A DNA stretch of 22,370 nucleotides from assembly GCA_002803225.1 (NCBI GenBank), contig NXFV01000313.1, positions 1-22,370 on the forward strand, given 5' to 3'. A model generated the notes under the pieces. It was not told where the DNA came from and made no database searches. It worked only from the letters and a program-made list of their open reading frames with translations. A program made the translations under genes and the position numbers. This DNA comes from Gamarada debralockiae. Lineage: Eukaryota; Ascomycota; Leotiomycetes; Helotiales; Hyphodiscaceae. Positions within the stretch are counted from its first letter, which is position 1, and the number at the start of each line of letters is the position of its first letter. Shown in pieces: positions 10,571-19,675 of this stretch.

Positions 10571-10642
10571 GTACACACCACTTGGTTTCTACACACCGCT
10601 TGGTTTCTATACACTTCTTGGTTTTTGCATACCACTTGGTTG
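10571..10642. repeat. Tandem array of an 18-bp unit, four copies
   Basis: The unit is close to CTACACACCACTTGGTTT. Copies lie at 10571-10588, 10589-10606, 10607-10624 and 10625-10642. Read on the minus strand it is open and encodes a hexapeptide repeat of the type NQ-x-V-(C/Y)-(R/K), fused in frame to the truncated transporter relic. Confidence 0.85.
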
Positions 10643-10766
10643 GCGAAGGACCTAGGTGGCATTTCTGTCATATTGACAATGCGGTTCAATCATTTCTTCA
10701 GGAGTAGATGTTATAATTTAAATCGAATACCTTATTGATCGATCTCTTCAATCGTTCAGCGCTTGA

Positions 10767-11138
10767 ATGAAGAATTCCCCAACTCACAATTGGAAAACAT
10801 CATTCATTGTTCAGACAGGGAGAGAATTTCAAGTGGCAAAGATTTTCCCCCAACGTGGCTATTTGTGCCTTCATCGACTCGTTAAGCCCGCTGCCTTTAC
10901 ATGCAATCGCTGTAGTCTGGGGAAAACGTCAAAACTGGTGGCTTTCGCCAAAGATAAATGGGACGAACCTATGTGCAATGGCTGCTATGGTTATCTACTT
11001 GCTGCTTCGGAGATCAACGACTGTGTGAGGAGTACACAAGATAATCTGGTCGGCGTCACGGCTTGCACACACTCTCGGCGATCACTCAAGAGCCGCAGGG
11101 CTAGAAAATCTGCACGTCGGGATCGGAAGTCTGACTAG
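10767..11138 (+). CDS. Small putative zinc-binding protein (CxxC...CxxC)
   Basis: A single-exon frame of 123 aa starts at ATG 10767 and ends at TGA 11136-11138. Residues 46-49 (CNRC) and 70-73 (CNGC) form two CxxC pairs 20 residues apart, a typical four-cysteine zinc site, with SLGKTSKLVAF between them and YGYLLA after. The C-terminus is strongly basic (SRRSLKSRRARKSARRDRKS), compatible with a nuclear localisation or nucleic-acid-binding tail. I do not recognise a named family, though F-x-C-x-x-C...CNGCYG resembles uncharacterised fungal proteins I recall. No signal peptide or membrane segment is seen. It could be an intact small gene or the remnant of a larger one. It is divergent from the transporter relic. 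Confidence 0.5.
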   Translation: MKNSPTHNWKTSFIVQTGREFQVAKIFPQRGYLCLHRLVKPAAFTCNRCSLGKTSKLVAFAKDKWDEPMCNGCYGYLLAASEINDCVRSTQDNLVGVTACTHSRRSLKSRRARKSARRDRKSD

Positions 11139-11957
11139 AGCCATGGAGCCTAATAAAGAAGAGCGATGGGAACGATGAAGACGAACATGGGAACGTTGTC
11201 GAGACTGGAATTTTGTTACTTGGATGTTGCGCATTATTTATTTGGCAGAAGCAACTGGTGTTGGAGACTCTTTTGCCTCGATACACGTAGTCAATAGCCC
11301 TATTAATGTCGTGTGACCCTTTAATAACTTGTTATTGTGCTTGACCCTAGTGAAGAGAACGTTGAGAGAACCGTGAATTCCTTTGCCTATAACCCTTCCT
11401 AGTCTCTCGTGCTCGAAGACTCGCAATTAACACAAAATGGTGATATTCCCTTTGACGCCATGGGAAGTGTTGCAAAGTCCTTTGATACTATCACGGTTGA
11501 GTAAGAGCATCATACTCCCGCTCTGCTGTTTATCGCTTGATGACCAGGCATGGCTAAAGTCAGCATTGAGCATCAAACAGCTTTGATCGGAGCTGCTAAG
11601 ATTAAGCTGACAGCTTTCAAGCAGCTGACACATGTCAGCCCTTGACCATTCCGAACAGTGTTATAGCAGTCATCTGTGAGCTGTAGCTGACTGGTTCCTT
11701 GTAACCTGAGCTGACGGCTATTATGTTTCGTGGTCACAGTCTTCAAGACTTTCCAGAAATAGCTGTGTTCCCTAATATATAAGTATTTACCTCTATAGAT
11801 CTAAAATAGTAATTGAAGAGTGCTCAGATGAATAGAGATATAAGACTCTTGATCTTTCTATAAATCCTCTAAGATAAAAGAACCAGCAAAGCAAGATTGA
11901 CTTCCGAACATCATCATCTCAACCTTACCACCAAGAAACTGATCTCAAAACGTGACT
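11139..11957. promoter_or_regulatory. Intergenic/upstream region with clustered AGCTGAC motifs
   Basis: This 0.8 kb upstream of the gene at 11958 has no supported gene. AGCTGAC occurs at 11605-11611, 11623-11629, 11685-11691 and 11709-11715. An inverted pair GCTGAC-ACAT-GTCAGC lies at 11624-11639. A TATA-like stretch (CTAATATATAAG) lies near 11773-11783. The last ~70 bp are C/A-rich, as in fungal 5' leaders. A regulatory role is inferred only from position and clustering. Confidence 0.4.
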
Positions 11958-13996
11958 ATGGCGGACATCGCGCCCAATAGGACCAATGGCACCGCGGCCA
12001 CTCAGATGGGTAAGGGTGGAGGAACCATTCAATCCAATGGCCTCGCCACCCCAGAGCCTACCCCTGGCCCGGAGGCCGAACGGATCGCTGCCGATCAACT
12101 GCGTCAGAGTATAGAAGTTTCAGAGCTTGAAAAAGTCCTCGGTATCAAAGTTGACCGTCGTCTTGATCAGGTGGAGGAGATCAAGAAGATCTACCTGGCA
12201 AAGGCCCCAATAGCTGCTAAGAATGAAGGCGATTGGTCAGGTAAGTAACCTCCTTAAAAACGTAGACTGCTTTGTTTAATCCACATGTTAGCACTGATAA
12301 CAGCATGCGTGGCAACGGGGATTAGCAAAGAGTGGATAGATGAAACAAACAAACAGCTCAAACTGATCCCCGATCAGACAAATCCTAGCCATACTTCAAC
12401 GTTGCCTGGAGGAGCACAATATGAAAAAGCGATGTCCCTAGAGGAGATCGAGCAAATCCTTGGTATAAAGAATATTCCTGGCGTTGATCAGCTCGAGGAA
12501 ATTAAGCAGATCTATGTGGCGAAGGCTCCACAGGTTTCTCGTGATAAGGAGGCATGGCAAAGTAAGTCGAGATCTCTGCAACTGGCCGTTCGCTGACTGA
12601 AGTGTCAGAACTACAGGCTGCGGTTGAGGCATCGGGAATTACCAGAGGCTGGATAGAAGCAACAAATCATGAGCTAAAATTGATCCAGGATGAAAAAGAA
12701 GACGAGGAGATGGAAGATGAAGAGGCCACAACTTTTATCCAAGAAGTCTATGCGCGCGTTACCCCCACCATGGAAAAGATCTTGAGCGGTGATGACGACG
12801 ATAAGCTCCATATGGAAATTCTAGAGGCAAACAGAGCTATAGCAAGCTGGCAGCAGAGCCATCCCGACAAAGAGGACATGGTCGACTTAATCGATATAAA
12901 GAGAATTGAGGAGATTGTGGTCAACGCCCATTTTCAGGCTGCAAAGTTTGAAAAAGATCCGACTAACTCAAGAGCGAAAGAACAGTTTCAAAGCAGAGTG
13001 CAGGAACTCGCCGAGTTGGTTGATGTCAGTTCTTATCCCAGAACCTGGATATTGAAGCCACTGCCCGAAGCACCAAAGCCCCCGCCATCTGGAGGTAATG
13101 GCACTGCTCCTACAGGCACTAGTCCTGCCGGTGTTGCAGCTGGTGGTATAGACAACGGCACAGGTAGAACCGACATTGGTACGGATCCTTATGAATTAAA
13201 CAAACTGAATGCGGGAAAACCGGGCTTTACTGAAGATGGAGAGATGATCACGGGACATAAGTTCAAGTATTTCAGAAAGGGCGATAAAAAAGGCCAGGTA
13301 TACAGCGGACAACTCTTCGTCGCGACTGGGCCGCAAGCCTGCCCTCATGTTAAGGTGCTTCCCCGCAAAGACTTTACCAAGAATACTGTGGACGCATATC
13401 TGAACTGCGCTCATGCCGCAGAGGCTGGCGGTAGGACTGAGAAAGATGAGTTTGTCGAGATCCTCTGCACCGCCGCCGAATCCTGTGGGCCGGAGCCTCT
13501 GAAAGAACCCGCAATTTACGCCTTGTGCGAGCGGAAGGAAGGAAAGCCTGTTTGGACATGGCGTACAGACCTTCAAGATTGGCTAGACAGTAAGAGGGCC
13601 GCAGACAATTTGCTTCGGAGATGCATGGAACGCGAAAAGAATGAAAGGGCACAGTTCTATGCAGCTCATGGTATTCAGGAAGAACCAGAAAGCCGAGATC
13701 GAGTAGAGGATAAGCGCGCTCGCATCTACGGGAAAAGGGCCGACACGCCTTCGACTGAAGACAGGACCTTCCCATTTGTTGGAGCGTCAGTTTCGCGGGC
13801 AATCAAGGCCGAAGCGCAACCAGCAGTAGCGCAGCCTGCAAAGGTAGAAGCGCAAGACGGATTTGATCCGACCAGCTTTCTTTCTGTCACTGCTTGGTAT
13901 GAGAAGAAGCATAATTTGAAGCTAGGTGCAGATCCTGCAGAGCTGACAAAGTTGATGGCTGCGTTCAAAACTATTCAAGACGCGCTCAGCCTGTAG
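11958..13996 (+). CDS. 646-aa protein of unknown function with duplicated N-terminal module
   Basis: Exons 11958-12240, 12292-12561 and 12609-13996 are joined by two phase-1 introns (12241-12291 and 12562-12608), both GTAAGT...YAG. The N-terminal 50 residues are Gly/Thr/Pro-rich. Two copies of a ~70-residue module follow, near residues 52-122 and 142-212. They share LGIK...DQ(V/L)EEIK(K/Q)IY(L/V)AKAP, then TGI/SGI-(S/T)-(K/R)-x-WI-(D/E)-x-TN-x-(Q/E)-LKLI. Then come an acidic stretch, a helical region, a Pro/Gly/Thr linker near residues 355-390, and a C-terminal domain beginning DPYELNKLNAGKPGF that contains several Cys (ACPHVK, LNCAH, LCTAAESCG, ALCE). I recognise no family. There is no signal peptide or transmembrane helix, so it is likely intracellular. 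Intact frame and clean introns argue for a working gene. Confidence 0.8.
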
Positions 13997-14559
13997 CCGT
14001 TGTTCTTTTCTTTTGATTAGTACTGCTTTTTAGGTCTCGGAGATTTCTTCACTTGATACATGGCCCCAAGGACTTGCTTGCTATCCTCTTTTTATTGAAT
14101 TTGCCTTTGCTTCTGCATTTGTTTCGAGTCTGTCATTTTGTATTTATGCGGTATTGGGTAGAATTTTAGACTTAGCACCAATAGCACTATAACCGGACTG
14201 CTCGTCTTCTCCCACCTAGTTTCGTTATGAACTTGCATATGCTCTCATCTCATGTTTTGATGCCTTTGACCTCGACCTCGACTTTACCCAAGCAACACTA
14301 GTCCCCACAGGATGAAGTAATCACGTCGCCCATAGCCTGAACAACTGGATATACCGTCGCTTGATTAGAGGAGGTGATTGTTGATTTGGAGGATGTCTGA
14401 TTTGGAGGATGTCTGATATGGAGGATGTCTGATTTGGAGGGTGCCTGTCGATTTGGATCTGTCTTGGGGGTCACATCTTACCAAAGGGGGCCCAACTAGG
14501 ACCTCTTTGGTGGCGGAGACTAGCCCTCCTCAGAAAGCCCTCTGCATGCCCTGCTTTCA
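13997..14559. other. Gap between convergent genes
   Basis: Contains the T-rich 3' flank of the gene ending at 13996 and a short tandem array at 14383-14446. No coding frame is supported here. Confidence 0.5.
14383..14446. repeat. Tandem array of a 16-bp unit, four copies
   Basis: The unit is GATTTGGAGGATGTCT, perfect at 14383-14398 and 14399-14414, with one change at 14415-14430 and two at 14431-14446. A further partial GATTTGGA follows near 14450. Confidence 0.9.
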
Positions 14560-15180
14560 TCATCTCATCATAGCTGAATCTGCTATCCCCCGAGCTCGCT
14601 TCAGCTCCTTAGCAAGCTTCTGTGTATGTCGAACTTGGGCCGCGGCCAATTCACGTAGAAACTCCTCGGGAAAAACCCAGTCATCGCCTTCAAAAATCTC
14701 AGGAGTTGTGTATTGTATAACCCAACCGATCCATAATCGTCGCAGAGGTGAACCGGGCAGGGTATTTTCGTATATAACTGGTATGAGTGAAAGTGGTACG
14801 ACTCGATTCTTGTCCCGTTTGGAGGCTAGAGCCTGAAGAAGTGGTTTTTGAGCCCACGACGCCTGAAGATAGTCCGTGAGAAAGAACTTGCAGAGCAGTG
14901 CCCAATCCAGGTCTTCGAATCCCGGCGACCCATAATCGAAGCACCACTCCCAATCTTTGAGTTCGGATAGCTTAAGATTAGATATCTATCCGTCCAAAAC
15001 CTGAAAGGTCTCGACGTCCACCTCTGGGAGTAGCACAACCCGTTCGTGAGTCTCCTTAAAGCCGTCCGTGAGCATGGCACGAAAGAACGGCGAGCATGCG
15101 CAAAGCTGTTGCTCTTCAAGATGGAAGGGATGCTTATCAACCCCTACTAGAACGGTGACTGACGTATTGCGGTCGGCCAT
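14560..15180 (-). pseudogene. BTB/POZ-domain protein gene with one in-frame nonsense codon
   Basis: From ATG 15180 one frame of 207 codons runs to TGA at 14562-14560, interrupted once by TAG at 14988-14986. The first 64 residues are a BTB fold start: VTVLVGVDKHPFHLEEQQLC, then SPFFRAMLTDGFKE, then LPEVDVETFQVLDG. The frame continues after the stop with ISNLKLSELKDWEW and an aromatic-rich region ending in a Lys/Arg helix. In BTB proteins of this type the position after ETFQVL-xx is usually Trp, so the stop is best explained as TGG to TAG (inference). Fungal BTB proteins of this size are common and mostly uncharacterised; the domain mediates dimerisation or cullin binding. A 65-residue truncated peptide would lack the second half of the fold. 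No intron placement removes the stop cleanly. Confidence 0.75.
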
Positions 15181-15521
15181 GGTGGTCTGAGGCTGTGTTT
15201 TTGTTGTTTGTGCTCGAAGGTGTGCGATAGAAAGTTAGATAGAGACTAGTGCTTATCTATACGCACAGTACGCGTACTTTTAAGCATAGGTCAAACCACG
15301 AGGCGCGAGCTCGCAGGAGATGACCAAGACCAAGACAATGATATAGGGCATAAAGGTAAGAAATACGTCGTTGGATTCTGTACGTATTCCGATTCCTTAA
15401 TATAAACTATTACCTGAAAGTGATCGAAACCCAGTGGAACGAAATGACCCATATTTGCAATCTGGCGGACTTTCCGAGCCCATTTTCAATCTCTACAACA
15501 CCCTTCCCCATCAGAACACGG
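15181..15521. other. Spacer between two relics
   Basis: About 340 bp between the start of the BTB relic and the end of the AAA relic. I see no gene or repeat in it. Confidence 0.5.
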
Positions 15522-16362
15522 CTAACCGTAATTAGCATCGACGAAATCTTTCCCATAAAACTCCCGGAAAAAGTTATCATTCGCCTTCACAGCCTTCTTT
15601 GCGTGTGGAAATCCTATCTTGCTCCTCTCCTTAGTCGCGAAATCCTGAGCCGCGGACATGATATTCTTTATCTGAGAAGAACGTCAGTGAGACGAAGGCT
15701 GGGGGTGAGGTGAGGTAACTTACCTGCCGGCCGTTCAACCTGTAGATAGCTAATTCTTCCAGTTCCTCATCTGCGACGTCTGCATCTCCGGAAGAAGTGG
15801 TTGCCTGAGAAAGGAAGTTCCTCTAGACTTACCTCCTCGCGGCTTTGGTTAAGTCATCATATCTTAGCATGAGACGGATTCGGCTCAGGATCGCTGCGTC
15901 GAACTGAGATACCCGGTTTGTGGTCAGAAAAATTATTCCCTAGCAGTATTCTAGTTTGCGGAGGAACACAGAGACAAGGCCGTTGCGAGAGAGATTATCG
16001 GGAGAACGTTGCTCGAGAAAGACGTCTACTTCGTCTAGGAGAAGAATTATATTCCAGTGGCTAGTAGTCTTGAAGATTCGAGAGAGTTGCCCTTCTAGCT
16101 TTGCTACGTCGGTAGACAACTCTCTAGCCGAGATCTGGACAATTAGACTAGCCTTAAAAGGGTATAAGATAGACCACATACTAAGTAGAGAGGCCTTTTC
16201 AGGTGCTCAGATACTGCTTCTGCTATTAAGGTTTTTCCGACTCCAGGCAGACTACTTTTCCATGTTAGTAAGTTGAGATAAATGAGTGATATAGGGCTGT
16301 ACTGCAAGAGCATGTTGATTCCCTATCCCTTGCCTACGATACAGTCATCAAATTCGACGCTC

Positions 16363-16412
16363 CACCAGGGGGTGTCAGAATTCCCGCACCAGCCGATAAT
16401 TAGCCGAATATG
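16363..16412 (+). repeat. Left terminal inverted repeat of the transposon
   Basis: 50 bp, identical to the reverse complement of 17779-17828. The match stops at 16413 (C here against A in the other end). Confidence 0.95.
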
Positions 16413-16450
16413 CCCAAAAACACTACTGAACAGTCTATATTGCTACAAAA

Positions 16451-17731
16451 CTACCACAAATCTGACTTAACCGGTGCCCCCTTTGATTCTACTACTCTTC
16501 TACACCTATTTGGCATCTCTGCAATACGTGCACGGACCTCTGCCATAGTGATCTTGCTCCATTCGTCTTGTATTATCTCCTTATACTCATCAAGGCTATG
16601 CCATATCCTCTTACGAAGTCTAACCTTAAGAATATTCCAACAAGCCTCCATTGGATTGAGATCAGGCGATTGAGGAGGGTGTCGAAGGACTGGGATCCAA
16701 TTGGACTCCAAATATACTTGTGCTAGTCCCCTTTTCTTCTTCCCATGGCTAGGGTCTCCGTCTTCTTGAAGTACCCAAGGTTTAAGCTCGCTATTGGGTT
16801 GTAAACGAGCCTGTTGGAGAGCGTTGACATAGACAGGGAGCAGACGGTCAACATAATACTTTTGTGTCATAGCATTACCCTTTGGCTTAACCTCTTTTTC
16901 ATGACCAATAGAAGCCTCCCATTCCCTTACTCTAGTAGTATACTCTTCTTCGGATTCAGTTGTAGGTCTTCGACGAGGCTTTGGAGGCTTTTGCGGCTTC
17001 TCGATATAGGTCTCTTCGTCGTTATAGAACTCTAGCTTTTCAGCTTTAGCTTACCAATTGCACTAGCCTGCAACATGGAACTTGACACCTGTTTTCTCGC
17101 CACGTTCTTGTATATTTTCGGGATCTGTTCGATGTCCCTCTTCTCGGAGGATGTTGCCTATGCCCTGGGATGAAGGATCCATATGCGCCTCGTCCGTAAA
17201 GAAGACATACTGCCAATAGTTGTGAACAGTATGCTGAAGGTGTGCTGCGCCATAGTGTATCCTTTCGCCCTTGTTTTTCCACAGAATCTTCTTTTGGACA
17301 TATGCCATTTTGTAGCGCTGACCTTTCTTGGTACATGTCTTAAGCCTCCTCTGTAGTGTACGGCTCGAACAAGGGATTTTGTGGTATTGCAGCTGGGCTT
17401 CATACTGCTGGTCGCGTACTGGGTTTTTAGATGGGGAAACAAGCATTTCACAAGTCTCTGCAGAGACTGCAGGACGTCGACCGAGCTTGTCAGATAGGTT
17501 GCGTGTCCGGCGGTAAGCAGGAGAGCCATGGTGAGCTCTTTGGTCAAGCCAGCGTTGGCCATTGGGATGGGTAAGGCCAAACTCGCGTTCGAGGGCCCTT
17601 AGTGTGCGCGTCGGTGATCTGTGGTCCCAGGCATCATAGAATCGCACTCTCTTTCGGCTAGTACGTGTGCCAGCATTGAATTTATCAGGTGGAGGAGTGT
17701 GGTGACGATTGGAGCGTGTTTTGACTGCCAT
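16451..17731 (-). pseudogene. Tc1/mariner-family transposase with two nonsense codons
   Basis: One frame of 427 codons runs from ATG 17731 to TAG 16453-16451, interrupted by TAG at 17065-17063 and TAA at 17053-17051. The N-terminus has a helix-turn-helix-like region (SPTRTLRALEREFGL then WLDQRAHHGS). The first catalytic Asp is in FFTDEAH and the second in LQEDGDPSHG. The Glu is in PPQSPDLNPMEACW, with 37 residues between the second Asp and the Glu (a DD37E-like spacing, lengthened by a KKK insertion). This is the DDE_3 / Tc1-mariner type of catalytic domain, which cuts and pastes DNA at the inverted repeats. The stops fall between the first and second catalytic residues, so no active enzyme can be made. 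Both can be reached by C-to-T or G-to-A change from Trp or Gln codons (inference). Confidence 0.9.
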
Positions 17732-17778
17732 ATTGTATGTAGAAGTCGTGTTTACGTGTTTAGAATTGCGACGATTTT

Positions 17779-17828
17779 CATATTCGGCTAATTATCGGCT
17801 GGTGCGGGAATTCTGACACCCCCTGGTG
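17779..17828 (-). repeat. Right terminal inverted repeat of the transposon
   Basis: 50 bp, a perfect inverted copy of 16363-16412. It abuts the CTC direct repeat at 17829-17831. Confidence 0.95.
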
Positions 17829-19606
17829 CTCGGATCAAGACGAGCCTCCACGAGAGCTATAATGATATCTCTTTGCTCCTCGGGAATCGACAGACAATCG
17901 AATAGTAACGATGACCATTCAATCTCTTTGATATCGGCGACCGCAAACTCCGCTGCGTTAAAAGTCAGTGGAATGTCTACATCAGAATAGATGAGATAAA
18001 ACTCACCCCACAGCTTCTCGCCAAAACTGAAACCTAGCACAGTCGGGCAGCAAATAAGCAAATCGTCCTCCCTTAGCTCGGCCGGCTCTACATCTTCACT
18101 CTGAACTGGCTTAGGTAGTGATAGAGGCGGGCCGCCGGATGCATTCCGAATTCGACTCCCGGCTAGGTCAGCATATAGCCTAGAGTAATTAGGATTCATC
18201 TTCCAAAAGAAGTAGGCATCGACTATAACCCGGCAGTCGACAGACACTATCACCGGCTCTCCTTCGTACATGACAAATGCTTCACCCTGACAGTAGATAT
18301 AGTGAGTGCCCATTAGGGAGACGAACTTCCGACTACAGTTAACGAGGTCGGACTTGATCTGTTCTTCGTCTAAATAGTATTTGAGAGAGAAAGCTGGGAG
18401 GGTGTTAATGCGTTGCGTCCCGCGGAATTTTGGAATAACAAGCTCGATGGAGGTCTTGCCAAACGCTATGCCATCAAAATCGAAATACCGGCAGTCTATA
18501 CTAAAATTCCTCATTTTCCACCTGTTTATCTTCTCTTCGGCAGAATCATATGTAACGTATCGCGGTTTTTTAGTCCCAGAACAAGTGGTATAGACCGGGG
18601 TGTTTGGTTTGAAGAGCGCCCAGAGTAGATTATACGTGATCTCACTATGCTCAAGGAGCGGGAGGAGACGCGCAGTCGTGGGAGCGTAGATCTTCTTCAC
18701 GCAGTCGATCAACAGATCGAGGTACTTTGTGGACGTTGTGTCGGCATGCATGGTACTTCGATGCGATTCAAGTTCTGGGAGGTAGTGGTACAGGAGATGT
18801 CGCTCGACCTATGCCCGGCTTAGTGGGGGTTTAACTCCTACAAGAAAAGACTCACTATTGGCTTTTCTTCCATCAAACTTATGCCATGAACATCCTTCAA
18901 AACCTCTCTCAAGATGTCTCGGAGCTCTTTCGATTTGACATCGATATAGAAGGTCGGGTCTTTGGTGTCCCTGTCTAAAAGCTTGTTAATATAGAAGCAT
19001 TTTCAAAGGCAATTACTACTTGCCACTCCGTGTGCACATAACAAACACATATTCATCCAGCGTATTCACTTTCGCCGCTGAAGATTCCTGAATCTTGTAT
19101 TCAGACTCTTTCTCATCCCATCTAAATGGATTGTCAGCCAGAGTTTGATTACTCCATTGGAGACATACACTTCATTCACCGTCTTGAATTGCTTGGAAGC
19201 TGGAGTTGTCTCAGGCTGTTCTCGAGCATCAGTTTTCGCACCTTCGGCTGCCTTGACTGAGTCTGGCGATTTTGGTGGAGATCCCTGTTGAGTACTGAGA
19301 GACTTGAGAATGTCTAAGAACTGTTGGACGTGCTCGGTAGTCACGACCTGTGCTAATGGCTGGTTTGCCGGAAACGCACGACCGGGAGCTGGCGAACAGG
19401 GCTCGGTTGGGGTCGCCTCTGAAGCATCCTCGGGGGGTGTATGAGAGCAGGTGCAGTTCGGGGCGCGACCAGAGGCTATCTCCATGTCCATGACGGCTTT
19501 GACCAACTCTTGGGCGTCGCTCGAGGTATTGGAGCACTTGGAGGGTGATGGATTCGGGCTGCCCGGTGGTGCAAAGGGCAAGGAGGTTTGAACCATCTCG
19601 GTTGAG

Positions 19607-19675
19607 ACTTTCGTCGTTGAAGATTCCTCATCCCACCTAAATGAATTGTTGGCAAAGTTTGGTATACACTTCGTT
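19607..19675 (-). repeat. Decayed partial copy of the AAA relic's exon 1/intron 1/exon 2 junction
   Basis: On the minus strand this stretch reads AACGAAGTGTAT, then CAATTCATTTAG and GTGGGATGAG, then GAATCTTCAACGACGAAAGT. The same order (AATGAAGTGTAT, CAATCCATTTAG, ATGGGATGAG, GAATCTTCAGCGGCGAAAGT) occurs at about 19071-19175, which is the first intron of the AAA relic with its flanks. The copy at 19607-19675 is shortened, and its 'intron' would be only 31 bp. Confidence 0.65.

Larger units (their letters stand above)
16363..17828 (-). mobile_element. 1466-bp DDE DNA transposon (Tc1/mariner-like transposase), inactive
   Basis: Perfect 50-bp terminal inverted repeats lie at 16363-16412 and 17779-17828, beginning CACCAGGGGGTGTCAGAATT. 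Flanking direct repeats are CTC at 16360-16362 and CTC at 17829-17831. Deleting the element plus one CTC restores the AAA reading frame exactly, which supports these ends. The single transposase frame fills most of the interior on the minus strand. No TA dinucleotide duplication, expected for Tc1/mariner, is present at the ends. Confidence 0.9.
15522..19596 (-). pseudogene. DUF7025-type AAA+ ATPase relic, split by a transposon and carrying four stops
   Basis: Exons by phase: 19596-19169, 19121-19027, 18974-18856, 18808-18007, 17952-17829 (then the transposon) continuing 16362-16303, 16254-16182, 16134-15724 and 15671-15522. Introns are 47-54 bp; the one at 18975-19026 has a weak GTGGCA donor. 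The N-terminal ~140 residues are Pro/Ser-rich. The DUF7025-like domain follows (DLLIDCVKKIYAPTTARLLP, LLWALFKPNTPVYTTC, DDLLICCPTVLGFSFGEKLW). After the insertion come a degenerate Walker A (SLPGVGKT for GPPGxGKT), Walker B (ILLLDEVDVFLEQRS), sensor-1 (FLTTNRV) and the lid (LNGRQ then IKN). Stops lie in frame at 16325-16323, 15942-15940, 15831-15829 and 15825-15823. Each is explained by CAG/CAA to TAG/TAA or TGG to TAG. The half upstream of the transposon (17829-19596) has no stops. An ATG at 19683 would add 29 residues and overlap the neighbouring gene. Confidence 0.85.

Noticed and set aside
12789..12806. GDDDDK stretch resembling an enteropeptidase site
   Set aside because: A chance acidic run in an acidic region of the 646-aa protein; no biological meaning is implied.
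15420..15713. Plus-strand frame near the end of the AAA relic
   Set aside because: Antisense to the last AAA exons (lid region and C-terminus), which explain the sequence better.
15800..15840. A GTAAGT...CTCAG pair in the AAA relic that looks like a 28-bp intron
   Set aside because: Too short to splice. Reading straight through keeps the frame, with two stops at positions fitting Gln and Trp of the family, so point mutation is the better explanation.
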